A stretch of 64,000 bases of DNA, from positions 2,621,001-2,685,000 of the forward strand of contig OZ026556.1 of the NCBI GenBank assembly GCA_964020155.1, given 5' to 3'. The translations under genes were made by a program, and so were the position numbers. This stretch comes from Chondrilla cf. caribensis. Taxonomy: Eukaryota; Porifera; Demospongiae; Chondrillida; Chondrillidae. The notes below the pieces were generated by a model, which was given only the letters and a program-made list of their open reading frames with translations, was not told the origin of the DNA and made no database searches. Below, piece after piece: positions 24,659 to 36,800 of the stretch; the first letter of the stretch is position 1; each line of letters opens with the position of its first letter.

Positions 24659-25269
24659 AATCGGATCGTCCTCAAAACATCAGGTTGGGTGTAGAAGAAA
24701 CAGAGTACCAGGTCACGGTAGGGCGGACACTGAAAACGGACAACGAACCGTCAGATTACTCATGCGTTGAGACGGACAGAAATCGGTTTTCACGTGGTTT
24801 CTCACTCCTATGAAGGACCCGTCGTATATAGCTCTCCGCAGCTCCAAGGACAATCCGGAGCGGATAACGGGCGCGATAATAATAGACCGATCGAAGAGGT
24901 GGACTATGAGATCTCGGCCTAAAGTCTGTATGTTATCATTGGATATTACCTTCTTTGTCCTGCTCAACTGCAGACACTGAAACTGTCCACCGTAGTCAAT
25001 TGCAAGTATCGAATAGAGCCACAGAGGAGTCTAACTTTGTCATCCCAATGTGAGAGTTTCCAGGAATCACCACTAAATAGCTCTTGTTCTGATGATGACA
25101 TGGAGTATGCTTCAGTTTCGCAAGTTCAACTTCCTCCGGAAAAATGCATTTCACTGAAACATTGCAGTCATCTTCGTACATGTATGTACCTTTGTATTGT
25201 ACCTTCTCAGGTTTGTTACATGTTTATGTTGTGTATTTCGATGGAATCATGTATGCCTGTTCATTTTCT

Positions 25270-25440
25270 TCGGCTTGGGGACCAACGTCCTATTTTGATG
25301 GCAACCAGTGATTACCTCCCAGTCCCCCAGCCGATAGAGACTTTGGTCTATTTTCGGCTGGTTTGGCATCAATCCAGTGATGTAATTTGTCAACCTTAGG
25401 CCTTGCACAGGCTTACTGTGCAATAAACCTTCCACCACCA
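25270..25440. repeat. Unidentified insertion in RTK A2
   Basis: This block has no counterpart in B2 and replaces about 0.8 kb of it, including the glycine-loop and hinge exons. It contains a self-complementary CCAGCCGATAGAGAC/TTTCGGCTGG stretch. I cannot name the family. Confidence 0.4.
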
Positions 25441-26420
25441 TGTCTGTTGGTGTTTGTGAAGCAGCTGCTGTGATTTTGTAGAGAGTTTGCTAAAGGAATT
25501 AATGAATGAATGAATAAACTACTTGTCTCGCAGAGGTTATGTACACCGTGACTTGGCAGCAAGGAATATACTCTTGAGCAATGACTTCAAGTGCAAAGTA
25601 TGTTCATGCATTGTATATACGTATGTATACTACATGTGTGTATGTGTCCTCTAACATGCACTGTACTCCAGGCTAGCTGTAACACATTTCAGTTGAGCCA
25701 CACAGGATGTATAGAATCAATGTATTAATTCTACAGGGAATGAGGATCTCTTCATCTGAGGGTTAGGCCAACAACAGTAATAATTACCCCTCAGGCCCAT
25801 GGAAGAATTTGAAAATTCTATTTGATAAATAAAGAGAAATTTTGGTATTGTAAAAATTTATGGCATGCACTTCAAATATCCTGCCTTTGACCTTCAATGG
25901 GCAATGAACTGTTTTAATAGACTGTGAAAGAGAAGCTTTGTACAAACCCAATGAATAGTTATCTCCTCTGCCCTCACCCCCACCCCCACTCCCTTAGGCC
26001 CTGCTCTGTAGTCTGCCTCTATACATAGGATACAACATACTTAAGTCATCTGGTATAGTTCACCGTGGACACACAGCATATAATGTGTCCCAAAAACACA
26101 GTTGGTATGTACATACAAACTCATAATTTATAGGTGATCCAAGCATTTACAAGAATAAAGGATACATTCAACCTCCACCTCCTGGTTGTCCAAGGGCTAT
26201 CTACAGGCTTATGGTGTTGTATTGGTAAGCATTGCAGTAGTATTGAAATGTTATATGATGTACTATACATGTACATACATGTGCTTGGTATTCCTGCCGT
26301 GTAGGAATTATGACCAATACAGTCGGCCCAAATTTGAAGAGATTGTAGTTCAACTAAGAGACAGACCAGAGTTATTGGAAATACCAAATGACCATCATGC
26401 TAAAATATTGCCTTTAGATT

Positions 26421-26800
26421 GATTTTGTGGGAATCATAGGGAAGCTTTATGCAAGACAATCATCCAATCGCATTCTTCACATTGCCCTTTTTCAAACATC
26501 CATTGTCTAATATTTTCACTGCAGAATAATTAGCATTGAAGAATCTAAAATTAACTGATAAATGAATTTTGGACAAAATTGTCCTATCGTTAGCTGTAGT
26601 GTCTTGTACTTAAATGACACTAGTTTGTAGTGTGAATGGCCATGACATTTTCAATCTGATTTAGGTATTTTTTAATTCTTCATTACTAAACTACATGATT
26701 TTTAGTGGTTCTTAGCCTAGTCAAGAGTTTCTGACCACATATCAAATTGTGTGTCTGACATACAATTGGGTGTGTGGGCAAGAACTTTCAATCCTTCAAG
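26421..26800. other. Junction region between duplicated units A and B
   Basis: Nothing recognisable as a gene is seen here. Homology of A2 to B2 stops near 26,390, and the first unit B feature (hinge exon) starts at 26,801. The tandem-duplication breakpoint should therefore be in this interval. Confidence 0.4.
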
Positions 26801-28503
26801 TGTATGATTGTACTGGAGTTTCTCCCAAGGGAAGATTTGGAAAAGCACTTGCGTAGTCAACAACCAGAGTGAGTAATGTGAAGAAGTTGTTAATTTCAGT
26901 TGATGGTCAATTTCACTAATAAATTTGACTTATAGCTGTATGTACAAAATGTGATAAAGTACAGTGGCAACAGGAGCTAATGAATTGGAAGTTCTGAGTC
27001 AATCCTATGTAGCTGAACATGATTTCCACCCGAATGTGTTACTGGAAGCTATGTCTACTATTGAATTTATATGTACATATGCTGCTCTGATGGGACAGTT
27101 ATTCATAAGAGTTTGGTTAATGACTTCAAATTAAGGATCAAGTGTTTACACAAGGTAGTACCTGCAATGCAGAAGACAGAAGCAACTAGGATTGATTCTA
27201 CCATCTTTGTGACATCACTGCAATAATAATGACTATCTGTGAGCAGATCTGAGAAAAGGGCTCTCTTAGCCACAGCCCGATCGAACTAACAATAATTCCC
27301 ACTGACATTTATGTACAGATATTAATGTGTATTTTCAGTATTACTATAATTGATCAATTACCTATATCAACAGACACCACAACCCCTCTACCTTATACTA
27401 TAATTTGTTATTATTATTATCACATTTTCATGTATGTATGGTGATAAAGTGTCTCACAGGGCAGTGGTAGTGAGCAGTAAAGGAATGAGGTCTTCTGAGT
27501 ACAGCGCTGTCACTGTAGGCTGGCTATACTTTCAGTTGCCACTATTGTTTTGTGCCACCTGTTAGATCTGATTGAAAGTTTGACAGTATTGTACAAGAAA
27601 AAAATGTATTCACCCTTTTACCAATTAGCACACTCTCAGTATGCATGGTAGCAAAATGAAAGTGTATAAATTGGTGTGCTGTGTAACTCAAATATTTGTC
27701 GACCTAATGCACATAAGCCTCTAACTATACCACACATGATCTACAAATGGATAAACGTACATATTTATAATACATGTATGTATATAAAATTCTAATGTAT
27801 ACATAAATTACCAAACAGGTATAATTCAACAGCCATAAATTCAATCTAAAATATTTTCATATTTCCAGATTTTAATATTGTATTTTTTTCAAAGTAAATG
27901 TTCTCAATGGTTTTGTTGAATAGCCTCTAACCATCCAGTGAAAATTAGTCTATATTTATACTACCGGCAATTGAATACTTAAGATGAACCATATTTCCAG
28001 TTAAAATACATACTCGGTCTGATTAAGCTCATGCAAACTAAGATTCCATAGCTGTAACTATATAGCCAGATGTTGAAATTGTGAAATGTTGGTAGCGTTA
28101 ACGTTACACTTATAACGATAACTTTTTACAGACTAGTAGTTGTCTGAATAATAATTAGTCCTTGAATCTGTGAAGTTGTGGGAAGACCTCCCCTAGAGAT
28201 AACATGTCAGAGTGTCTGTTATTTGTTAGCAATCATGTGTCGTATGTCATGCATGTACGTATGTATACATTTCAGACCTGATTGATATCATTATTTAGGG
28301 ACCCCAATCACCACAATCGCCCTGACTTTAATGCCATTCACAGTGTATTCAGAGGTCCTGCAGACTCTCTGCTCAAGATTCCAAATGATGACCTCCAGCA
28401 AACAAAGGACCCACTCAAGGCAGGTCAACTTGGCATGCCTTTGGAGTTTGGAAAAGATTTTTTCACAGATCTCCCGTGCTACTACAATGATGATAATGCC
28501 TAA
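26801..28503 (+). pseudogene. RTK B1 remnant: hinge exon and last exon only
   Basis: Exon 26801-26868 (68 nt) sits between CTTCAAG and GTGAGT. It encodes CMIVLEFLPREDLEKHLRSQ and a few more residues, which is a kinase hinge segment equivalent to MLVLEYLHEGDLEEYL of RTK C. It ends in phase 2, exactly what the A1 exon at 1257 requires. The last exon, 28299-28503, matches 3537-3741 of A1 with the tail readable to its stop. The four exons between them are gone: A1 bases 1168-2164 are replaced by about 7 bases at 27,547-27,553. The catalytic loop and DFG are therefore missing and no kinase can be made. Confidence 0.75.
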
Positions 28504-28559
28504 ACTAGTATTAGCCCTTATGGACAATAGTATGTATGTTCACCCTACCTGTACAGTCA

Positions 28560-29235
28560 AGTCATGTCCCTAATCTCCTACCGCTTATGTATTGGTTTGA
28601 ACTTCAAGATCTATTATTTCTAATCAAATATCTTCAAACCCCATCTGATAACTCCCAAATGTTCGATTTTATTTCGTTTGTATCCTCTAGTATACATACC
28701 ACCTCTGCTAATAAACTACAATATACAGGGCCTGGTGTTCATCTGCTACCAGACACTTTTACTTCAATCGGATTGTCAGATTGTGGAATGCACTACTGCC
28801 ACTGGACCTCAACTTGCCTTTCATATCAATTAAACATCAAGTAATTGAATATTTTGATACAACTTTGTAAACAAATTTGATCCAGACAATCCTTGTTCAT
28901 TTCATTTTATTTGTCTGTGTTCTAAATGCCACTTTCTTAGATATTTGTAACTTGCTTATTATCGTCTCATTATATTGCATTATTATTGTAATCCACTTAT
29001 TATTCCTATTTGTTCCTATATATTTACCTTTTCAGAGCCTCACACTACACGCACTTTGATTTCCCATACTATTATCTCACCCTACTTTATCCACCTTCCA
29101 CTTTTCCCTACAAGGCCTCATCACTAGTTGATGCAGGACCATCAACCAATTAGCCCCAATTCACAACTCTTGTCATGATCACTCACTTTACCTCACAAAC
29201 AACTGATTAAAGTCAAATAATAATAAAGAATAATA
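28560..29235 (+). mobile_element. Non-LTR retrotransposon 3' fragment
   Basis: One frame reads HFYFNRIVRLWNALLPLDLN at about 28,756-28,815, followed by a FISIKHQVIEYF-like segment. This is the pattern at the C-terminus of many LINE reverse-transcriptase proteins (F..RI..LWN.LP). Upstream, WFELQDLLFLIKYL is in another frame. The fragment ends in an (AATAATAAAG)-type tail. It interrupts the conserved 3' UTR shared by A1 and B1 and is not in unit A. Confidence 0.65.
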
Positions 29236-29560
29236 ATATGTATTACAATTTGCAACATCTTCAGAGGAATAATAGCAGAGATTTATTGAATTCACCAAGA
29301 GCCTCAGCAGTTTACCTGAATTATACTTATAGAGTACATAGTATATTTGTGTAGTTATAATGTGTCACCATATAGATGTGCAACTATGTACGTATTACTA
29401 TTACTATTTGTAGTAGACATAGGAGCTATGTACAGGTGTATGTAGTATGTACGTACATAACACATACCGAATTCAGATAATTTAAGCTGTTACTATGTGT
29501 TTGAAATGTTGTTACCACATGCATGCATAAATAGAGTGGGAACAACTATTAGATTTCACT
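29236..29560 (+). pseudogene. Possible fossil of an RTK 3' end
   Basis: Codons for MYYNLQHL at about 29,238 match the C-terminal MYYNLQHF of RTK B2 (53,047 on). Further downstream both loci share AAGCTGTTACT.TGTGTTTGAA and CCACATGCATG. The similarity is weak and patchy, so this is only a suggestion that another RTK tail once lay here. Confidence 0.3.
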
Positions 29561-30255
29561 AAAACTTCAATACAATTCAACTAGCGTCAGATATAATTCT
29601 CTATATACTATATTTTCAATATTATGTATAATACTTCCTATAAGTTTATTCAAAACATACATGCAGTTAAACCTTAATAATTGTAACAGTCTCCAACAAT
29701 GCCTTGCATGTGGACACTGCTAGCGCTGCATAAAAAAGGGGGGGAGATTAAAATAAATGGGCCTACTCAACTGCATGTCTTTAATTTGATAGATAGCTGA
29801 ATTTATAAAAGGGCAATTCAAATTGCAAAGCTCATATATATTCACTCACAGGTATTGTTTATAATGTGTATATAACAGCATGCAATATTGCAATCTGCAG
29901 CTGGTTGGCTGCAGGGAAGTGACACATGCATAATATACATATATTATACGTAGTACACATGCATAATACGTACTAGGGTGATGCAGAGGTATACACATTA
30001 TATGACTATATTATATACAGCATGACATTGGATGTCATCGGCATTGCAATATTATTATACTGTATTAATAATAATAATAATACAAATGATTGATCAAATA
30101 CAACAAATTGTTATTAGTATCTAAGTATGCACTACTGTAATTACTTCCACTATATTATATTTAAACCTATTATTATAATTCATGTTATTCAATAATAATA
30201 TCAATTGAGTAATGCATAATAATGTGATTGAGTAGCAATCCATCTACGACGATAT
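29561..30255. other. Intergenic, AT-rich
   Basis: It lies downstream of giant gene B's stop (30256, -). It has short ATA/AAT tracts and a fragment near 29,668 resembling the MITE end CAGTTAAACCT. No gene is seen. Confidence 0.5.
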
Positions 30256-30848
30256 CTACTTTTTACGGTAGGTTATGAGATAAGCAGGGTAAGTTTGGTC
30301 ATTGCGAAATACAACATATATTTCACTACCCAGAACACCTTGAATACTATCAAAGGTTTGAATGATTCCTCCCTGTACTTGTTCAGTTGGGACAGGACCT
30401 CCTGTACTCCTGGTATCCACTTCACCGAGCAAGGTTTTCATCACTAACATTTGACAAAATCCACTGGTGGTGTGTTTGTACCCATGGGATACACTAGCAT
30501 TCTTTGCCAAGTAAATCCCTCTTCCATAAGCTCCACGATCACTTCTAATGATGTCCAGTCCACGCTGACCAGCATAGATATCCCGAGGGTTGTTATCTCT
30601 AGTGCCATGGAAAGTCAGTCTAACACCACTTGGTTTATATTGTTGTGCAAACATCTGACGACGATGGGAGAACTCTCTCCATAAGTCTACATTTTGAATT
30701 CTGGCAATGTTAAATAACTTAAATTGTTGAGTTCCCATGCTACTAAAAAAGAGATCAGCAACTCCATTGTACTCTTGACTCCCTTTTTTTAAAGGCATTT
30801 CTATAAGCCTTACTCCTTCATCATGAGGTCTCCACTCTGGGGGGAGAG
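30256..30848 (-). CDS. Last exon of giant gene B: PARP-type mono-ADP-ribosyltransferase
   Basis: The acceptor CTCTCCAG precedes 30848; joining to the donor at 31278 completes an Ala codon. It has LTFHGTRDNN, GAYGRGIYLAKNASVSHGY and SEIYVVFRNDQTYPAYLITY, then RKK and TAG. The His and Tyr are present and Ile again occupies the catalytic-Glu position, predicting mono-ADP-ribosyltransferase activity. The donor loop between the Tyr motif and the last strand differs noticeably from copy A (for example EVDTRSTGG against VMINNSREG), while the NAD-binding core is the same. Confidence 0.85.
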
Positions 30849-33800
30849 CTGGAGAGAAAGTGAGTCAGTACAAACAATTATACTGTATAGTATTTACATA
30901 TTAATCATCATGAAAGTATGTTTTGCAATCAACCACTGGATTGCAATATGTTTTGACAATGTATTCTTATTTGTAGAACACGAGGATTTTTAGCAGCTGG
31001 ATTGTTTCAACAAGAGAACTATTTGTAAATCAAATGGTTGTCAATCCATTGTTGGTAAAATCTACAAAAAATCACGCATCAATTTGCCTCTAAATTCCTG
31101 TTGAATACCATGCATACAGTAGTCCCATCATAATACCGTATATCTTTACTGTTTGTACACAGTATAGTTTGTGCTGTGGACGGTGTACAAATGTAGGGTA
31201 TCAATAATTATTGTACATATATACAAATTATATACTTTGTAACAATTTACAAATGAAACAGATCAAGGTCCACTCACCATGAGGATCAATGGGGTCTACT
31301 CTTTGAATGGGAACTGTGTACGTCACTCCACGCATCAACTCTGCAATGCTGTCTATCTGTTGTACAGTTTCAAGGATACGTCCAACAGCCATCACCACAT
31401 CCTCTGCATCCTGGAACCTCTCCACATATACTCGAGCAGGTTCCATCATTGGTACGTTGTAGTCCGGATAGCGACAACACAAGTAATGGCTTGACACTTG
31501 AAGCACTTGTGGCATGAGATTTATGGGAGGATCACGTGACCCATGGGAATTTCTCTGTAGTTCTTCACACAGGTCTTTCACATTAGTGTGTCCAGTCAGT
31601 TGCCTGTTCATACCATACAGAGCTAAGAAGAGTGCTTTCAAGCACTTTTCAACACTTTCGTGACAGAGAAAGCAAACCTGGGCAGGGAACATATGAATAA
31701 CTGACAGTTGGTGGTTTTGATGGCCTTGGTGATCTTGACGATACTGTATTGACGTTGCCAAGAGTGACTTGGCTGCTTCAAAATCGTTCAGAGATTGAGT
31801 TAACCACATTCTAGCTTCAGTTATGTTAGGCTGAGGAGGGGGTTCTTCCACAGTAGGTGGTTGCCACAGAGAGTCATGGTAGCGATTTGCTCCTCGTGGT
31901 CTCCACACAGGGTTCTGGAGGCCATCAAAGCCAAAACCAACTCCTCCTCTGTGATGCCTTCTACCAGCACCACCTCCTCCACCACCTCCCATATAACCAA
32001 CACCCCCACCTCCACCCCCATGTCCCAGACTCCCGCCTCCTCCACCAAAACCGCCAGCAGATGGTTGTCGTTCCATTCGAGATTTTATCAGTTCTTCCAC
32101 TATCTCTTCAATTTGCCTTATAATGTCCTGTCGAATGTTCAATGATCTGAGTAGGCCTATATACACATCTGCAACTGATCTGAATTTCCTCGCACAATCG
32201 TTCTTGACACAAAGGTAATCCAAGTGGTATATCAGACGTATGTAGATGTCCCTTTGGACACTGTTACCTGGTACGTTTAGAACAGTTCCCAGCTGGTCTG
32301 CAAGACATTGACCATCAGGATTGCTGACATCAAAGCTGAGGAAAGACAGAGGTTCGTGAGGTGTTGTACCATCATCTTCATCCTCCTCAGAAGTTGAAGG
32401 CAATTTCCAACATCTCTTGATGTAGGTAGCTTGTGGAGTGGATAAATACTTTGACATGAACAATGGAGCAGAAGTGACTTCAATCACAGCTCCATCCTCT
32501 CCAGTATCAGCTCCAACTTGCAGTTTACAGGTCATCAACTGATTGTCAACATTGGATACCTCCTTATAATTCACTTCAGCATTGATCCAGTTTCCAGCAT
32601 CATTGAGATACTTCACAATCTCCCCTGTCCTGAAAGTACACAAAATGAGATAATCCAAGCGTCCTCTGTGTTGCACTGGCTGACCTATGTCAGACTCCTG
32701 TGGCTGTGCTTCTGTCCCATGCTCGTATGCCGGAATACACAATCTGTCCAGCACAATTGGAATGACCTCTGGTCCTTGGCATGATAGCATCTGAATCAAA
32801 AGTGCATTGTCCTTGATAATTTGCCCAAGGAATAGGTTCAAACCTTTGGACAGTTTGAAGAGCAGCTCAGTGGGGTTGAGAGAATCAGAGTGAGGTGCAA
32901 TGAAAGCTATTCTACTGCTGTCATCATCGTCAGAAGTAACAAAACAGCTAATGTCCTCATTTTCCGAACTTTGAATAAGTTGTCCTTGTTCATTGTGCAG
33001 TACAGTTTTAATCATCTGAACACATTTCACATTGATTCTTTGGAGATTGACTCTCACTCTATCAGCCAGTTCATCTGAAGGTACTTGACGTGTCTCATGT
33101 CTGACAATCCTCAGCACTGCTTGGTAGAGTTCATTGGAGAATATGATGTTGTTCAGTGCTATCACATGTTGACAGCCATGCTCCCGACCCTCAGCTATAG
33201 CCACACTCTCCGCATTACACATATTGGCAGGGTGCAGCATCTGCTCATGGGGGTGTTCAGTGATCAATCTACTGAGTAGACGTACACCAAGACATTCTGG
33301 TAGGGTATGATAGCTGAACTCATCCTTAGGTGGTCTATGTACCAAAGCAATTTGGACTACACCTGTGTCAATCCTTTGACCAATCCACGATGCATCATCC
33401 AATACCAGTTGAGTAGAAGGAAGAAGCCTCCTATCAATAGAAGGTAGAGGAATTTCCCCTGTATCCACAGTTAACTGCTCAGCTAATGGTGGATCCTCAT
33501 TTTCAACCTTTCTGCAAAGGTATATAAGGTGCTTGTAGGCCACTAAGGTTGACTTCCAGTCATTTGGATCCAAATCACGGTTTCTGTACAGTTGTCTCAA
33601 TACAAACAAGCACTGTGGAATTGAGAGTTCCTCAGAAACACCAGCTAATTTGAGAAAATGTGAGAATGTGAGGCAGTAATGTGGTACAGGAAGAACATAA
33701 GGAGTGAGATCATAAATGTCCACAGAAGTAGATGAAGGCAGGCAGACTTGTTCAGCTGACAAGAGGAGGAATGATGTGGGAAGGAAGATACACTTCTTGC

Positions 33801-36800
33801 TGTGGAGGACTTCAAATATAGTGTCCTCACTACCCTCAATGTCATTAATGTACTTATAATGAGATTCAAACAGTTTCTCCAGTTCATTGACTAACTTTAA
33901 TCTACCTCCTACAGAAAGTTCCTTGCATCCTTGAAGGCGCTGCGAAAGGCAAATCAAATTCTGTGCCACCAGAACAGGATTGGGCTTGCTCATACCAAGT
34001 TTGTCCAGCACCTCTTGTGAGGTATCACTACTAAAGCTATGGCTAATAGCTAAACAGGGCTTGACTAGACAGGTGATCAAGTAGTCACTTTGGCTGTCTG
34101 CCACCACACACCCAGAGAGTTTGGTCCATCCTTGATGTGGCAATCTGAACTCAGTATCGTTTAAGACAGTCTGTATTGTTCTCTCCAGATGATCTTGTGG
34201 TTCACAAGGAGCAATGACTATATGAGAAGCTTGAGTACAGAAATCCACGGAGACATTTCCCTGTACTTTCTTTTGTAGACTCTCCAGCAGTAGACGTGAC
34301 TTACATTCAATTTCACTCTTATCACCAGAATGCTGAATCTCTTCAGCAAGTACATTGGCAAATCGAAGCCAAAGCTGGCATGATACAGTCTGAATTAAAC
34401 CAATACGACGAAGAAATTTCAATCTCATACTATGCTCCCCCGGCATCCATGGCTGAGGTGGAAAGCTATCACCGGGAAGAAAAGCTGTCAGAAGCTCCTT
34501 CTCAGGATCATACAAATCCCGAACACATACAGCACCTTGTGGACTTGATATGAATGGTATTCGTTGAAGTTCTCCAAAAATTGGGTCCCATTTCTCAGTA
34601 CATTCAAGTTTACAGAACAATTCAAACAATAGTTCTACTTGAGCCTCGAGCAACTGAGGAGCCATTTCATCAGGCAACACATGAAACAGTGGAACTAGAT
34701 GATCTCTATAGAACTGCAATTCATCGCCTTTCCATAAGGTCACACCCACTTTCCTCATGAATTGGTCACAGAATGGTGGAACTACCACAAACACTACAGT
34801 CTTCACAATGGCACTCAACTCAGCAAGGCCATCCTTTGGAAATGAATTGTGGATCCCATGAACTGATGCATAGGTATCTATTGGTTTCAGTTCTCCACTA
34901 ACTAATTTGAACAGAGGAAGCTTCTTCAAGTGGTGACTACTCTGTTGGCTGAAGGCTTCACTTTTCTCAAGAAAACGGATGAACTCTGTCACATCAGATT
35001 CTTCAGGTGTAATATTCCTCCGTACTACATCGTGTTGGTAATGTTCTAAAAGTCTAAGAATGTCTTGTACAGTTTCATGAGCAAAGTGGGATTGGAAATC
35101 CCTGTACAACCAAAATTCCTGATCCTCAGAGCAAATCTTCCCAAAATCAACAATAGGGAATCCAAACAGAGTTATCAGTTTCCTGGTTGGTGGCTCAAAC
35201 AGGACCATGTTGGCCTGAGAGAAAGGGTAGAGGTGGTCATCTGTGGTTGGAATTATAGAGAAGCAGTTGAAATGATACAATTCTCTATGATGAATGTTTC
35301 TAATATACTCCCAAAGCAGAGAAAGAAGTTCTTTTGATACAGTATCAATTGTAAAGGATACAACCCCCACAATATGGCGGAGCTTCATATGAGTGGAAAC
35401 ATAGGACGGTCTTTTAGTCAGAGGTGTGATTACACCCAAGCATTCAAGACAGTTAACCAATTTTGAGCATTTCCAAATGGTCTGACTGATAAACTCCTTA
35501 GAAAGATGAGGAAGTAGTTCAGAGTAGCGTCCGTCAAGCACTTCGCACATTTCCTTTAAACAACCATCATCAGTCAACATCAAGGGGATTCCATTTAGAA
35601 TACCTTGCCATGTAGGTGTCTGACCATTCTTTGTCAACTGATCCACATCAGATAGGCAGTATTTCAATAACAACAGAATATTCTCCACTATTATATCTCT
35701 GTACCTGTCAAGATGAGGGGAAAGAGATCTGAGGTGTTCTCTCACTGAGGCAGGTTTGATGATTCCAGTATAATCCTGTTGCTGCAGTGATGTTTGCAAA
35801 CATGTAGCAATTCTAAATGGTGCTGAGGTCAATTTCATTCCCAGTTTTATCAAAGTCAGTCCTTGTAGATCATTTGGCTTATCATCTTCAGAGCTTCTTG
35901 GCTCATTCATTCCCAGTGGTACCAAAAACCTTGCTTGCAGGAGTGGTTCCTTGTAAAACAACCCCTTTCGTGAGTGATTGGAATTACTCAAGACTAGCCA
36001 TTGAGGTTGTACACATTCATCTTCCTTATTTTCTTTCTTCACTAGTAGAACAGGTCCTGGAGCATTTTGGTCCACAAGTAAAGAGTAAACCCTACATGGT
36101 AAGTTGAAGTTTTCCAGAGGTCCTTTAATTGTACAGTTGGGAAACAGTCCATAGTACCAAGATGGATTGAATTGACTGTCTTCTCCAGTCCTTACACCTC
36201 TGCAGTACAGTAACAACTTCACATATGCTTTAGCAATGACATCATTGCACACTGCTGCATTCCATTCCTTCAGTTCATGGTCTTTACTGTGTTGTAAGTT
36301 ACGTCTGGAGTCATTTAACCAAAAGTGACCATTGACATGAACTGGTAGATGTGATTCCAGTGGTAGAGGGAGATAGCAATACAGTGACCTAGGAGATCTA
36401 CTGCTATGATCACACTGGCCTCTACTGAGAGGAAGTCTGGCAGCCACACCTCCCAATGGGAGGAAGCTATGTCTGAATCCTGTAGCCAACAAGTTTTCTT
36501 TAATGTCTTGTCCTCCAAACCTTTTACTAACTACCCACTCTTCTGAACTTCTTACTGTATTTACTGACTTGGCACTATTTCTACGACTGACTGTATTCCT
36601 TGTACAACTCACTGCAAGTTCATACACAGTACTGACGGATGTTGTACTCTTTCCTGTTACCTTCAGCAATTCGATTTCATTGGACACCTTGGAATTGAAA
36701 TTAGGGGACTGACATTCATCATGCTGTGTCAGATCAGCATGGAAAGATCCCAAGAGGGTACATCGATTATCTCCAGTTATTTCAAACAAAGAAATTCTTC

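Larger units (their letters stand above)
24256..26420 (+). pseudogene. RTK A2, decayed paralogue of RTK B2
   Basis: It begins like B2, with MNEEFERGIII and a hydrophobic segment ending DRY. A ~190-bp insertion (24467-24658) then introduces a stop after the codons for LFNLD. Remnants of the juxtamembrane exons follow (24659-24935, 24981-25265) with frameshifts. A second insertion (about 25,270-25,440) joins directly into the catalytic-loop exon, so the glycine loop and hinge exons are missing. In the catalytic-loop piece (25,446-25,597), CGA has become TGA and AATGAATGAATGAATAAA interrupts the frame, though HRDLAARN is still readable. The DFG and SDVWS exons are deleted. The last two exons persist at 26134-26225 and 26309-26420, ending in a different C-terminus from B2. 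It cannot make an active kinase. Confidence 0.8.
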
